From IMG/VR virus record IMGVR_UViG_3300046787_000286, positions 142,060 through 206,059 of that record: a DNA stretch of 64,000 nucleotides; one strand, written 5' to 3'. Made by a program: the position numbers and the translations under genes. How positions within the stretch are numbered: position 1 is the stretch's first letter; every line of letters begins with the position of its first letter. The notes under the pieces were generated by a model, which did no database searches, had not been told where the DNA came from, and saw only the letters and a program-made list of their open reading frames with translations. This stretch comes from a virus. Below are positions 38,970 through 47,900 of this stretch, piece after piece.

Positions 38970-39850
38970 ACTTCCACCGTTAGCAGTTCAAAGTCAATAG
39001 CACGTTGTTCATGTCCAGTGTAGCCACGTGGGTTGCAAACAACTCGAGTTTCCCCAACCATATAATCAAACACATGATGAGTATGGCCGTGTGTCCACAA
39101 TTTAATTTGCGGGTGATCCACAATAAACTCGTCTAGGTCTGAACTATATCCGCCGTTCATGATAGTGTCATCGGCATACATTGGATGTGTTGACTGCTTG
39201 CTGGGTGAGTGATGGCCGCACACAACAAACTTTTGATCAAACTTGCCTTCAACAATTTGCTGAATATAGCCCTTCATCTTTACATGCTCTTCAAACGCAT
39301 CCTCGGGCTGAAACTTAGCTGTACGAGTTTTAAAGATTGGCTTTTCACGATTGTCGACACCGTTGATTTGTTCGTAAGCCTTGTAGTTTACAACACGGTT
39401 AGAGTTTTCGACAACACGGAAATCGTTCATCATAGCTTTCATATGATATAAAGTTAACGTGTCACCGTTGTTCATGTCAGTCCACAATGTGCCACCGATA
39501 AACGTAACATCATCGATAACTTTGACTTCCTTTTCCAACACGTACACATTCTTCAAGTAGCCAAGCACATCCTTCAAGTGTGTTTCTGTCTTGGCAAAGT
39601 CGCCGTTGTAGTGTTCGTGGTTGCCCATCACGTAGATAACATGTGGGAACAGGGCAGAGCAGCGTTGCATAAAATCATGGTAACGATTACTACGATACTC
39701 TGTGCCCATTACGCCGTAAGGGTCACGCTGTGTTATATCTCTAGCAACAAGAATGTCGCCTGATAAAATTAAAACGTCTGCTTGATCGGTGTTGTTGATT
39801 TCTAAGTCGCCAAACTCAAGATGCAGATCCGATGCTATTGCTATTTTCAC
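38966..39850 (-). CDS. Calcineurin-like metallophosphoesterase
   Basis: 294 residues with all metal-site blocks: ASDLHLEF (DxH), LSGDIL (GD), VMGNHEHY (GNHE), VCGHHSP and LWTHGHTH (GHxH). The family cleaves phosphodiesters or phosphomonoesters; similar genes are found in cyanophages. Substrate unknown. The start overlaps the 39816 gene by 35 bases. Confidence 0.88.
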   Translation of the reverse strand: MKIAIASDLHLEFGDLEINNTDQADVLILSGDILVARDITQRDPYGVMGTEYRSNRYHDFMQRCSALFPHVIYVMGNHEHYNGDFAKTETHLKDVLGYLKNVYVLEKEVKVIDDVTFIGGTLWTDMNNGDTLTLYHMKAMMNDFRVVENSNRVVNYKAYEQINGVDNREKPIFKTRTAKFQPEDAFEEHVKMKGYIQQIVEGKFDQKFVVCGHHSPSKQSTHPMYADDTIMNGGYSSDLDEFIVDHPQIKLWTHGHTHHVFDYMVGETRVVCNPRGYTGHEQRAIDFELLTVEV

Positions 39851-40235
39851 GATTGTCTTTCAGTTGTTGTCGCAGTACTGCTAATGCAGCCTCGTCGCCG
39901 GAATTAAAAAATGCGTTGAGTCCCGGGAAACGTTGTTGAAACTGATCAGTAAGTTCTTTTACATCTGATCCTTGACAAACAAATTGGTTTGTATTGCTAT
40001 TATAGCAGTAATACAAATTGTTTTCAACCTCTACGGTTAGTGGGATAATCTTGTCCGAAGCAAGTGCTTGTTCTTTGGACACCGAAGTTGTGGTTTTTCC
40101 AGACTCATCTGCTAATGCTTCTTCTAGCAACACTCGAAGACGCTCTGCCCACCGGCGAACAAAGATCGCCATGACCCAAACAGCAACGACCATTCCAACT
40201 ACAAATGCCAAAAACAATTCGCCCCATCCAAACAT
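39816..40235 (-). CDS. Membrane-anchored conserved phage protein
   Basis: 139 residues. One N-terminal membrane helix (GELFLAFVVGMVVAVWVMAI) followed by a basic stop-transfer and an acidic cytoplasmic domain (NLYYCYNSNTNQFVCQGSDV). Unknown. One of the 41.0-38.0 kb operon genes. Confidence 0.6.
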   Translation of the reverse strand: MFGWGELFLAFVVGMVVAVWVMAIFVRRWAERLRVLLEEALADESGKTTTSVSKEQALASDKIIPLTVEVENNLYYCYNSNTNQFVCQGSDVKELTDQFQQRFPGLNAFFNSGDEAALAVLRQQLKDNRENSNSIGSAS

Positions 40236-40236
40236 A

Positions 40237-40527
40237 TTAACCTCGCATTGCTTCTAAAGTGATCAACTTGCCCAACTCGCGCTCAAAATCCCGATCATCT
40301 GGGATAAGGTAAACTTGATTGTTACTGCGGTCACTTTTACGATCGTATTTACGAAACGTTACAATACGCCCGCCGTGTGCCGAGTGAACTTGGATATTGA
40401 GTCCATCGCCCCAGTCACTTTCGGGTGACATACTGACTTTGGCACTTGACATGCTTCGATCATATAGTTCAGGCTCATTACCGATGTCACGCATCTTTTT
40501 AAACAAATAACGCCAAATAAACTTCAT
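40237..40527 (-). CDS. Conserved phage protein
   Basis: 96 residues from MKFIWRYLFKKMRDIGNEPE; the ATG overlaps the cupin stop as ATGA. Beta-rich C-terminus (RIVTFRKYDRKSD). Unknown. Confidence 0.55.
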   Translation of the reverse strand: MKFIWRYLFKKMRDIGNEPELYDRSMSSAKVSMSPESDWGDGLNIQVHSAHGGRIVTFRKYDRKSDRSNNQVYLIPDDRDFERELGKLITLEAMRG

Positions 40528-40988
40528 ACTTTTGCCTTTCGATTTTTTAAATAATCTTCCCACTGCACCCACTTGTTTTTAACAAGGAATCCCCAGTCAC
40601 GTTGTTTAGCGCCTGGCATGAACAAGGTCCAGCATGTTACTTCGGGGTCGAGCTCAATACGGTGGAGGCTTTTCGCCCCAGCCATCCGGAAGCTGCCCGG
40701 ACCGCACCACCGAGCAATCTCGCCAATTTTCTTTCCATCGCTCCCAAACTGCGGAGTCCATTCATAGTAGCCACCTTTTAAAATAAGTGTAGCAAAGGGC
40801 CAGGGATGATCGTGTAAGTCATCAACATCTGATTTCAAAAACTTGTGCAGGAACACGTTAAACGGAAAGTTCTCTCGATCTTTAAGAAACAAGTAGTACC
40901 GTTCCAGATATGGTTCATTGTCTACACGGTCATAAACAATGCGTTTACGCCCACGGGCTTCCAAAAACTTTAGAAATTTTGAGAACAT
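40524..40988 (-). CDS. Cupin-like protein
   Basis: 154 residues. DDLHDHPWPFATLILKGGYY and SLHRIELDPEVTCWTLFMPG contain the two cupin motifs with His ligands. It may bind a metal and act on a small molecule, or be a binding domain only. First gene after promoter 41009. Confidence 0.75.
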   Translation of the reverse strand: MFSKFLKFLEARGRKRIVYDRVDNEPYLERYYLFLKDRENFPFNVFLHKFLKSDVDDLHDHPWPFATLILKGGYYEWTPQFGSDGKKIGEIARWCGPGSFRMAGAKSLHRIELDPEVTCWTLFMPGAKQRDWGFLVKNKWVQWEDYLKNRKAKV

Positions 40989-41008
40989 GCTAACTCCTTT
41001 ACACCTGT

Positions 41009-41037
41009 ATTATACAGGGTTTTTATTTGCTGGTCAA
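41009..41037 (-). promoter_or_regulatory. Sigma70-type early promoter
   Basis: TTGACC, 17-base spacer ending CTG, TATAAT. Drives the 40988-37967 operon. Directly follows a terminator. Confidence 0.85.
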
Positions 41038-41041
41038 GAGA

Positions 41042-41063
41042 AACCCGCCACTTGGGCGGGTTA
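41042..41063 (-). terminator. Intrinsic terminator
   Basis: Minus strand CCCGCC-CAAGT-GGCGGG then TTTCTC; ends the HTH-gene transcript. Confidence 0.75.
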
Positions 41064-41087
41064 ATACTTTGGGTTGACCTAAGTAAC

Positions 41088-41354
41088 TTAGACCAAGCCC
41101 ATTGCCAAAGCGCGATAGCCTGCGGCGATCAACTTGCGTGATGGCTTGCCAATTTGGTACTCGGTGACCTTGACACCGTTGCCTGCAACGCGGCTGTTGG
41201 AGTAAACGCAGAAACCAGCAGCGCGAACGCGACTGACTTCAGCACTCAAGTTACCAACGCCGAAACGCTTTTTGGCTTCAGATGGGGTTAAAGTTTCGCC
41301 ATTGTGCAAGGCTGTAAAGACTTTAAAAGTTTTGGATTTAGGATTAAAACGCAT
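41088..41354 (-). CDS. Helix-turn-helix-like small protein
   Basis: 88 residues from MRFNPKSKTFKVFTALHNGE. The block LTPSEAKKRFGVGNLSAEVS followed by RVRAAGFCVY fits a winged helix: recognition helix then wing. I recall it in other large phages. Possible DNA binder; target unknown. The fibre gene starts 129 bases away on the other strand. Confidence 0.65.
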   Translation of the reverse strand: MRFNPKSKTFKVFTALHNGETLTPSEAKKRFGVGNLSAEVSRVRAAGFCVYSNSRVAGNGVKVTEYQIGKPSRKLIAAGYRALAMGLV

Positions 41355-41453
41355 AATATTACCTTTCATGTAAGTTAGCTGTTTGCGTACAGCATATGAC
41401 TATTGTATGCGAGTATAACACAAAATGCAACGGCTTTTGGATGCAGTTTAGCC

Positions 41454-41460
41454 ATAAATA
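41454..41460 (+). promoter_or_regulatory. Late-promoter-like box
   Basis: CCATAAATAAC on the plus strand, 22 bases before the fibre ATG at 41483. Suited to a late structural gene. Confidence 0.55.
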
Positions 41461-41482
41461 ACAAAAAAGGTAGAGTTCTCAC

Positions 41483-44400
41483 ATGGCAAACCAAATTAAC
41501 ATTGATATCGGTGCAGCAGCAAATGACGGCACAGGCGATCCGTTACGCACCGCGTTTAATTACGTAAACAACAACTTTTCTAACGTTTGGAATACAGGAT
41601 TACCTAACTCAAACGTTCAATTTTCTGACAATAGAATTTTAACAGTTAACACCAACGCTAACTTGGTGTTGGCACCTAATGGCATTGGCAAAGTTGCATC
41701 CAACGTTGATATTGTGCCTAACACAGCTAATGTATTTGCGCTAGGTGGGGCAAGTCGTCGTTGGAACACAGTTTACGGACAGTATTTAGATTTATCGCAC
41801 AATGCAGTTATTGGCGGGAATTTAGTTGTTACAGGTAACTTATCAGCAGGGAATATCAGTTACACATCTAATGTATTTGTTGGCGACCTAGAAGGATCAG
41901 TGTTCGACGGTGCTAGTTCGATTGTGTTGGATGTAATTGACAGTACCATTTACGTAGACAACTATCGTTATGCAAATGGCGTTCCTGTTTCTTTTGGCGG
42001 CAATTATAGCAATGCAAACGTGGCAGCATATTTGCCAACTTACACTGGCAATCTCAGTGCTAATAATATCACAGCTGGCAATGTGTTCACTGCACAGACA
42101 GTAACAGCAAATGATGCATACATTAACACTGGCACCTTTGCCGGGGATGAGAATACCGGAGACGCTGCAATGTACGTTGGATCGCCAACGTTTACTAACC
42201 TGGGCTCAGATATCATGGCCCAGTTTACAGGCAACGTAACAACCTACGCTCAAATCAACTTGCAGAACTGGAGTAATGCTGCCACTGCATCCGGCGATTA
42301 CATTTTAACAGCAGACAACGGCAACGACTCTACTCACTTCCTGGATATGGGTATAACCAGTTCTACCTGGGACGGTACACAAACAAACGTCTTAACCGGT
42401 CTCAATCCAAACAACGGTTACTTGTATGTACAAGATGGCAACTTAACACTGGGCACAAGAGCAGGCAACGTAAGTTATAGCTGGAAGTTTGATACCACAG
42501 GCAACTTAACTGTGGCCGGAAACGTTATCCCCACAGGCAACAACACACAGAGTTTAGGTAGTGCAACCCAGCAATGGAATGACTTGTATTTGTCCAATGC
42601 TACAATTTACATGAACTCTGTGCCGATCAGTTTGACTGCCGACAATGTGCTCACAGTCAATGGTGCAGATGTTGTAACAACCAACAGTGAAGGACAGGCA
42701 AACATTGGTAACCTTGACATCAACGGCACTGTTATTCAAATTGCAGAAGGTGCTTCAGAAACTCTAATCAATATTACTCCTAGTGGACCTACCGCAGGTT
42801 GGGCATATTTACAACTTCCCACAAATGGCACTGCAAATACAGCCAACACACGCTTGCATAACGATGCCGGCAATATAGAATTTGGTACAGGAGATTTTTC
42901 AACAGGTAGCACCAACTATACTTGGACATTTAACAACACCGGAACCTTGGTTTTTCCTGCCAACCCTAATGGTCAAATCTATGGTGGCCAAGACAACGAT
43001 TTTATCATCACCACCTCCAATGCCAATGCTGCCACATACTATTTTACTTTCAGTCAGTTAGGCGATCTCACAGTTCCTATCAATCTCAATGTGTCGGGCA
43101 ATGTCTATACAAATGATATTGTAGGAGCAGGAGCTGGCAACATCACAATCACAGCTAACACACAGTCATGGTTATTTGATGACACTGGCATGTTGACTTT
43201 GCCCAGCGAGGGTCAGATTAGATCTGTGGCCAACACTGGCATGAGACTCAGTGCTGGTGCCAGCGATGTCACTGGCTTGTTGTTAAACAACACTGGCGAT
43301 GCTGAACTCTATGCTAATGCCAATGTATCCGTATACACTGACTCTGGAAACACCGGCTGGACGTTTGACACTGCTGGTAATCTAACACTTCCTGGTAACG
43401 CTGGTGCAAACAATGCAAGCATTTCAGCAACAGTCAATGGTAGTATTCTAGGCCTAAACAGTCAGGCTAATGGTTCAGTAAGATTGAGAGCATATGGCAG
43501 TGCTGCCAACCTGGTTGCTGGCATGGCTGTGTTTGGTGAAGACGGTGAAGTTGATCGTGTTCAAATCAGCACTTATAACCCTGGCATTGATGATAACAAC
43601 GCTTGGGTATTTAACACTAGTGGCGATTTAACCACGCCAGATGGTAACATATTCTTTGGCACAGGCGCTAATAGTGCTGTTATTGTGCCAGCAGGTAATT
43701 CTGTTAAAATAGCCGCAGATCGCGGAAATACTTCAAAAAATTATATTGATATAACCAGCAGTGGAATAACCATTGATGCACTAGGTGGTTCCACTGCTGA
43801 CATTAGAATAAGAGCCGCAGATGATATTTTTGTGCAAGGCGGGGACAAAACAAGTGCTCCGGGACAACGCGGTGGTGATATCAATATTGATGGTGGCCAA
43901 GGTGGCCCAGACAATGGTGTCAATGCAGGCGACGGCGGCGACATTGCCATTCAAGGTGGCCTGGGCGGCGAGATATTAGCAGGTGGATCAGGCGACGGCG
44001 GCGATGTGACACTGCTTGGTGGTACAGGTAGCACCGCCAACGTTGCTAATTTACTAGGGGCAGGCCGCGGCGGCCTGGTGGTGATACAAGGTGGTCAAGG
44101 TGGCGATCAAGCAGGCAACACTTCTCTATCAGAGCGCGGCGGCAACGTTGACATCTACGGCGGCCAAGGCAGTTTTGACTTTGCGAACACTTTGCCAAGT
44201 GGTCTTCCAGGCCATGTTAACCTCTATGGTGGCAACTGGGGATTTGTCAATGCTCCAAGTGGCAACATCTATCTCAATACCTATGACGGAACAAACTTCA
44301 AGACATTGACCTACGATACTGCTGGCAATGTCACAATGGCCGCTGGTGGTGCATTAAACATGGTGGGATCAAGTTCGGGCATTGTTCAATCGCCAAACAA

Positions 44401-45487
44401 TGATTTGATTGTCACAGTTCAAGATGATGACAATGACGATTGGGCATTATACAATCGAATCACTGACACTGGCGCAACATTGGGCGAAACAAGACTACGC
44501 CGTGGCGATTTTCGAATTGATTTTCCTGGTGTGTCAAAGACCTTTACCTTTGATGATAGTGGTGTACTTAGTTTACCCGGTGATATTGCTTCTAGCACTC
44601 AAGGCGGAGATATCAGTCTTTATGCAATCGACGATGGCGACAGTGGATCTGCAGAGATAAAAACTATCAGTTTTGCTGGTAGTACGCTAGGTAGTAATGT
44701 CAGAGTAACCCAAAGCAACGCCACTATTTCGACCAGTAACGCTGCATACACCTGGACATTTGATAACACTGGTAATCTAACAGTTCCAGGAAACACCATT
44801 GTTTCCACAGCCAATGCCACAGGCGGTCTAGGTGGTAAGAGCGTAAGCATTACTGCTGGCGCCAGTGACGCAGTTACTTGGAATTCAAACCCAGGTGGCA
44901 ATGTAAACATCACAGGCGGATACGGCTCGTTTGGCGGCGGCGGCGGCGGTCCTGGTGGTAATGTTAATATCACAAGTGGTGGTAGTTCAGATAGCCATGC
45001 AGGCAATGTAACTATCAATTCCGGCGCTAATGCATGGAACTTTGATTACACCGGTAATTTAGACGCCCCGGGTAATATTACATCCACTAACTTTGTCGGC
45101 AACGGCGCAGCATTGACCAATGTTGCTACACAAGTAACAGGTTCCTGGACATTAGCCGCAGGGACAAACACTGCAAATATTACAGTTCCGCCAAACGGTA
45201 CTTACACAATCTGGGTCAATGGAAACATTCCAAACGGTATTGCAGTATGGAACGCTACTGTAACTATTACCAACAATAACGTGCCAGTAATTGGACAACA
45301 ATTTGCTTGGAATTATTCTGGTAATGCGTTGGTGATTACTTCAATTCCATCACAGATCATTGGAACAGCAGGTGCTATTAGTAATGCATCACCGGCTGTT
45401 GGCACAACTACCAATGTGTTTGAGTTCAGCATTGACAACAACAGTGGTAATAGTCAGACTGTGGACTACGGATGGACTAAACTTTAA
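41483..45487 (+). CDS. Large tail-fibre/adhesin protein with Gly-rich repeats
   Basis: 1334 residues. The N-terminal module DIGAAANDGTGDPLRTAF (with NNNFSNVW) matches the 17958 protein and likely anchors it. The shaft holds about nine degenerate copies of W-x-F-x-x-[TA]-G-x-L-x-x-P (e.g. WTFDNTGNLTVPGN), spaced 60-100 residues, as in beta-helical or beta-prism fibres. Residues ~797-920 and ~1114-1180 have repeats of GG[DN][IV]x[IL]xGGxGG, like the polyglycine-II bundles of T-even adhesins. The C-terminal ~110 residues are a distinct beta domain. It is the probable host-recognition fibre. No frameshift seen. Confidence 0.8.
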   Translation: MANQINIDIGAAANDGTGDPLRTAFNYVNNNFSNVWNTGLPNSNVQFSDNRILTVNTNANLVLAPNGIGKVASNVDIVPNTANVFALGGASRRWNTVYGQYLDLSHNAVIGGNLVVTGNLSAGNISYTSNVFVGDLEGSVFDGASSIVLDVIDSTIYVDNYRYANGVPVSFGGNYSNANVAAYLPTYTGNLSANNITAGNVFTAQTVTANDAYINTGTFAGDENTGDAAMYVGSPTFTNLGSDIMAQFTGNVTTYAQINLQNWSNAATASGDYILTADNGNDSTHFLDMGITSSTWDGTQTNVLTGLNPNNGYLYVQDGNLTLGTRAGNVSYSWKFDTTGNLTVAGNVIPTGNNTQSLGSATQQWNDLYLSNATIYMNSVPISLTADNVLTVNGADVVTTNSEGQANIGNLDINGTVIQIAEGASETLINITPSGPTAGWAYLQLPTNGTANTANTRLHNDAGNIEFGTGDFSTGSTNYTWTFNNTGTLVFPANPNGQIYGGQDNDFIITTSNANAATYYFTFSQLGDLTVPINLNVSGNVYTNDIVGAGAGNITITANTQSWLFDDTGMLTLPSEGQIRSVANTGMRLSAGASDVTGLLLNNTGDAELYANANVSVYTDSGNTGWTFDTAGNLTLPGNAGANNASISATVNGSILGLNSQANGSVRLRAYGSAANLVAGMAVFGEDGEVDRVQISTYNPGIDDNNAWVFNTSGDLTTPDGNIFFGTGANSAVIVPAGNSVKIAADRGNTSKNYIDITSSGITIDALGGSTADIRIRAADDIFVQGGDKTSAPGQRGGDINIDGGQGGPDNGVNAGDGGDIAIQGGLGGEILAGGSGDGGDVTLLGGTGSTANVANLLGAGRGGLVVIQGGQGGDQAGNTSLSERGGNVDIYGGQGSFDFANTLPSGLPGHVNLYGGNWGFVNAPSGNIYLNTYDGTNFKTLTYDTAGNVTMAAGGALNMVGSSSGIVQSPNNDLIVTVQDDDNDDWALYNRITDTGATLGETRLRRGDFRIDFPGVSKTFTFDDSGVLSLPGDIASSTQGGDISLYAIDDGDSGSAEIKTISFAGSTLGSNVRVTQSNATISTSNAAYTWTFDNTGNLTVPGNTIVSTANATGGLGGKSVSITAGASDAVTWNSNPGGNVNITGGYGSFGGGGGGPGGNVNITSGGSSDSHAGNVTINSGANAWNFDYTGNLDAPGNITSTNFVGNGAALTNVATQVTGSWTLAAGTNTANITVPPNGTYTIWVNGNIPNGIAVWNATVTITNNNVPVIGQQFAWNYSGNALVITSIPSQIIGTAGAISNASPAVGTTTNVFEFSIDNNSGNSQTVDYGWTKL

Positions 45488-45699
45488 GCCCACCGTAAGT
45501 TAAACCAGGCACGGTCTTGGTCGTTGAGCACTCGCCACACGTCAAAACCACCAAGTGTGCCTTGGTATTCAATTGTGATGCTATTCTCACCTGCCCACTC
45601 ATACACTTCTTGACGCTTTGAGTACGGTGTTGCAATATCACGAGCATCACTCATGAACACATATCCACGATCGTCACGAGCAAACTCTTTGAGTGCCAT
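45484..45699 (-). CDS. F-x-L-[RK]-W array member 1 (last in operon)
   Basis: 71 residues from MALKEFARDDRGYVFMSD, ending LNDQDRAWFNLRWA. The ATG overlaps the previous stop (TAATG). No gene follows on the strand, yet LRW is still present, here coded CGG TGG, not the GAGG form. Family function unknown. Convergent with the fibre gene (4-base overlap). Confidence 0.75.
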   Translation of the reverse strand: MALKEFARDDRGYVFMSDARDIATPYSKRQEVYEWAGENSITIEYQGTLGGFDVWRVLNDQDRAWFNLRWA

Positions 45700-45920
45700 T
45701 ACTGCCACCTCATTGCAAACACTGCGGCTTTTTTAGAGCAGTCGAATTTCCACTCTGGATTACCGATCCATCGCGGATCGTGCCATCCGTCGTCTACACA
45801 AGGGCCAAAGTTCTTTTGACACCATTCAAACATCTCCATGTAGTGGTGCCAGTCTCGTGTGGGTACATTAATAATGTATTTCCACTTTCGTCGATCTTTT
45901 CTACGTTGATGACTATTCAT
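45699..45920 (-). CDS. F-x-L-[RK]-W array member 2
   Basis: 73 residues from MNSHQRRKDRRKWKY, with the WC motif (MFEWCQKNFGPC), ending FDCSKKAAVFAMRWQ. ATGA-coupled. The tail codons form GAGGTGG, eight bases before the next ATG. Confidence 0.75.
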   Translation of the reverse strand: MNSHQRRKDRRKWKYIINVPTRDWHHYMEMFEWCQKNFGPCVDDGWHDPRWIGNPEWKFDCSKKAAVFAMRWQ

Positions 45921-46150
45921 TTCCATCTCAGCAAGAACATTGTGTAGGATTTTTCATCCGGGAACTCAACCATCATTTCCTTGCTCAAGCCATACTTGCC
46001 GCCAAACGAGCCAGCACGAACTTTGCGAGCACCGTAGTCACGGGCTAGCACATCCCAGATACTCATGTGGGTACCGTTGGCGGGTTGATCAAACTTTTCC
46101 CAATACCAGTCGGCAATTTTTTTAAAATAGGGTTCGATGTTTACTCTCAT
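45917..46150 (-). CDS. F-x-L-[RK]-W array member 3
   Basis: 77 residues, ending FPDEKSYTMFLLRWK. YFKKIADWYWEKFDQPANGT and SIWDVLARDYG are nearly the same as in member 13 (48546), so this is a recent duplicate. ATGA-coupled. Confidence 0.75.
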   Translation of the reverse strand: MRVNIEPYFKKIADWYWEKFDQPANGTHMSIWDVLARDYGARKVRAGSFGGKYGLSKEMMVEFPDEKSYTMFLLRWK

Positions 46151-46542
46151 GACGTATATTTTAACGCAATCATCATAGCGTCCCTTTCATCGTTTGTTGC
46201 CACAAATACTTTATCTCTATCACCCATTCCGTTAATGTCCCATTCCCCAGTCCATTGGTTCCACATGACTCGTTCAAATTGCCAAACGCAAGTGTTAGTA
46301 ACTGGACGCTGTGGCCAAAAATATTGCCTAGCATCTTCGCATGGCACATAAGCAAATGGTTCGCATATATCAAAGAACTTGTTTGGGCTGACTATGATAA
46401 CATGTTTAAAGTTTTGGAACATGTTAGGGATTGTGCTAGCACGATAGACTACATTCTCTTCGTACCACGCTTCCCACTCTCGTGTAGCCTTGTCCTTACC
46501 GGTACGCCAGGTTAGCCACCGGTCTTTGATCCATTCAATCAT
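46147..46542 (-). CDS. F-x-L-[RK]-W array member 4 (long, divergent tail)
   Basis: 131 residues from MIEWIKDRWLTWRTGKDKAT. It ends NDERDAMMIALKYTS, a degenerate version of the tail with the Trp replaced by Tyr. The longest member apart from the P-loop fusion. The long aromatic N-terminal half is not shared with other members. Confidence 0.6.
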   Translation of the reverse strand: MIEWIKDRWLTWRTGKDKATREWEAWYEENVVYRASTIPNMFQNFKHVIIVSPNKFFDICEPFAYVPCEDARQYFWPQRPVTNTCVWQFERVMWNQWTGEWDINGMGDRDKVFVATNDERDAMMIALKYTS

Positions 46543-46721
46543 GACCATTTCAACTTATATACGATGTAAATATCTTCGTCCATGTAGATATTGTCTAGCC
46601 CGTAGTCATACTGTGTACCCCAACGACGACCTTCTGGACCAAAGTTGAGCCCTAGCCAATGTCGTACCTCACTCTTACGAACTGCTGGCCAGTTCTCAAT
46701 TGCTATTCCGTATTGCTTCAT
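46539..46721 (-). CDS. F-x-L-[RK]-W array member 5
   Basis: 60 residues, ending DIYIVYKLKWS. Contains HWLGLNFGPEGRRWGTQYDY, the family's W-x-x-x-FG-type middle. Not overlapped with the upstream gene (one-base gap). Confidence 0.7.
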   Translation of the reverse strand: MKQYGIAIENWPAVRKSEVRHWLGLNFGPEGRRWGTQYDYGLDNIYMDEDIYIVYKLKWS

Positions 46722-46722
46722 G

Positions 46723-46944
46723 TTACATCTTTAACAAAAACATCATGTAGTCCTTTTCTTCTTTGAACACAATGTAGTTCTTGTCTTTGCGCCAACTAAA
46801 CTCTTGGTCACCGTTGTACTCTGCTTTAACAAACTGCCAAAAGCTCTTGCTGTACACGCCCTTGCCGCGACTAAGCATTGCATCAACGATTCTTGCACTG
46901 TATTCCTCTGCAAGTACCCTGTGTTTTTTGCGGAATACGTTCAT
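46723..46944 (-). CDS. F-x-L-[RK]-W array member 6 (tail ends KM)
   Basis: 73 residues from MNVFRKKHRVLAEEYSARI; the ATG overlaps the stop of member 7 as ATGA. Ends FKEEKDYMMFLLKM, where the terminal Trp is replaced by Met. The middle has FWQFVKAEYNGDQEFSWRKD. The coding tail gives no GAGG sequence, and the next gene starts after one spare base. Confidence 0.65.
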   Translation of the reverse strand: MNVFRKKHRVLAEEYSARIVDAMLSRGKGVYSKSFWQFVKAEYNGDQEFSWRKDKNYIVFKEEKDYMMFLLKM

Positions 46945-47228
46945 AGCCATTTCAACTTTATAAACGTCATCAAGTCCTCGCGCACATGATAGATAGCACG
47001 ATGTCGCTCACCGGAGGCTTCCCATTGTTCATCTTTAGTGCCATTAGCTTCGATCCAGTCTCCGAACCAGTAACTGCAATTTAAGCGATACCAAAGGATC
47101 CCGTCATTACGATCGTGTGGGTAGAAACCGACTTCTCCCCCGAGCTCGTAGTGATATAACTTGTCGCCGTATAGCGGATCACCTTCAATCGGACGCTTTC
47201 TGTAAACCCATTTTTGAAAATCTCCCAT
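46941..47228 (-). CDS. F-x-L-[RK]-W array member 7
   Basis: 95 residues, ending VREDLMTFIKLKWL. Middle is rich in Trp and Tyr (WYRLNCSYWFGDWIEANG). TAATG overlap with member 8. A second Lys-rich variant of the tail. Confidence 0.7.
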   Translation of the reverse strand: MGDFQKWVYRKRPIEGDPLYGDKLYHYELGGEVGFYPHDRNDGILWYRLNCSYWFGDWIEANGTKDEQWEASGERHRAIYHVREDLMTFIKLKWL

Positions 47229-47428
47229 TATGCAAACCTCAACTTAAACCACATTAGATCTTTCTTGCGCTTGAAGTAGATTTCATCACTAAAGTGATAG
47301 TAGTGCCAATTTTTACGCAGGAAGTTTTCGTTGCAAAAAGCAAAGTGCTGTTCTCTTTCGGTAGGGTGTGTTGGCACACAATGCTTGAACTTTTCTTCAT
47401 ACGTGCCGTAATCAACAATCAGTGTCAT
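47228..47428 (-). CDS. F-x-L-[RK]-W array member 8
   Basis: 66 residues from MTLIVDYGTYEEKFKHC, with the C motif (HFAFCNENFLRK), ending FKRKKDLMWFKLRFA: here Phe replaces Trp. GAGG occurs in the tail codons. Confidence 0.7.
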   Translation of the reverse strand: MTLIVDYGTYEEKFKHCVPTHPTEREQHFAFCNENFLRKNWHYYHFSDEIYFKRKKDLMWFKLRFA

Positions 47429-47655
47429 GACCACTTCAGTGCAAAGTACACTGCATCTTTTTGCTCACTAAATTTAAACTCAGCGTGAGACCACCCATTC
47501 TCGTTTTTCCAACTGCCTTTGCAATTTTTCCTACACCAACGAGCTGCTAGTTCAACCTTTTGGTCATGCTCGAAGTAGCGTTTTTGTTCGGCAGTGCGAA
47601 GTGTGATAATGTGAGGATGCTCACGTTTTGCTTTGCGTCTTTGTGCTGAATTCAT
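47425..47655 (-). CDS. F-x-L-[RK]-W array member 9
   Basis: 76 residues from MNSAQRRKAKREHPHI, ending FSEQKDAVYFALKWS, with AARWCRKNCKGS. Its N-terminus resembles member 2 (MNSHQRRKDRRK). ATGA-coupled to the next gene. Confidence 0.75.
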   Translation of the reverse strand: MNSAQRRKAKREHPHIITLRTAEQKRYFEHDQKVELAARWCRKNCKGSWKNENGWSHAEFKFSEQKDAVYFALKWS

Positions 47656-47900
47656 GATGCCCACTTTAATACAAACGCGGTATGACTGGATTCTTTATCC
47701 CACCGCAAATACCAACCTTGTGTTTTTGTGATAACAAGTTTGCCCCCAAGCGGCCTAAGTTGATAGTTCATAACAGTTGCAGTAGACCAGCCATTTGTAC
47801 GAGCAATCCCTTGGCAATGTTCCAAGAAGTTATCAAACCACTTAGGGCTGTCATCTTTCCAATAGCTTTTTAAAATAGTAACACGAAATTTATCAGGCAT
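47652..47900 (-). CDS. F-x-L-[RK]-W array member 10
   Basis: 82 residues from MPDKFRVTILKSYWKDD, with FLEHCQGIARTNGW, ending DKESSHTAFVLKWAS. The ATG overlaps the previous TAA. Confidence 0.75.
   Translation of the reverse strand: MPDKFRVTILKSYWKDDSPKWFDNFLEHCQGIARTNGWSTATVMNYQLRPLGGKLVITKTQGWYLRWDKESSHTAFVLKWAS

Noticed and set aside
41370-41482. A strong early promoter for the HTH-like gene at 41354
   Set aside because: Only an extended -10 (TGTTATACT) is visible, with no acceptable -35; not called.
44620-45018. Pro-rich minus-strand frame opposite the fibre gene
   Set aside because: It is the complement of the Gly-rich repeats (GGN read backwards gives Pro); no ribosome site, and the plus-strand gene is certain.
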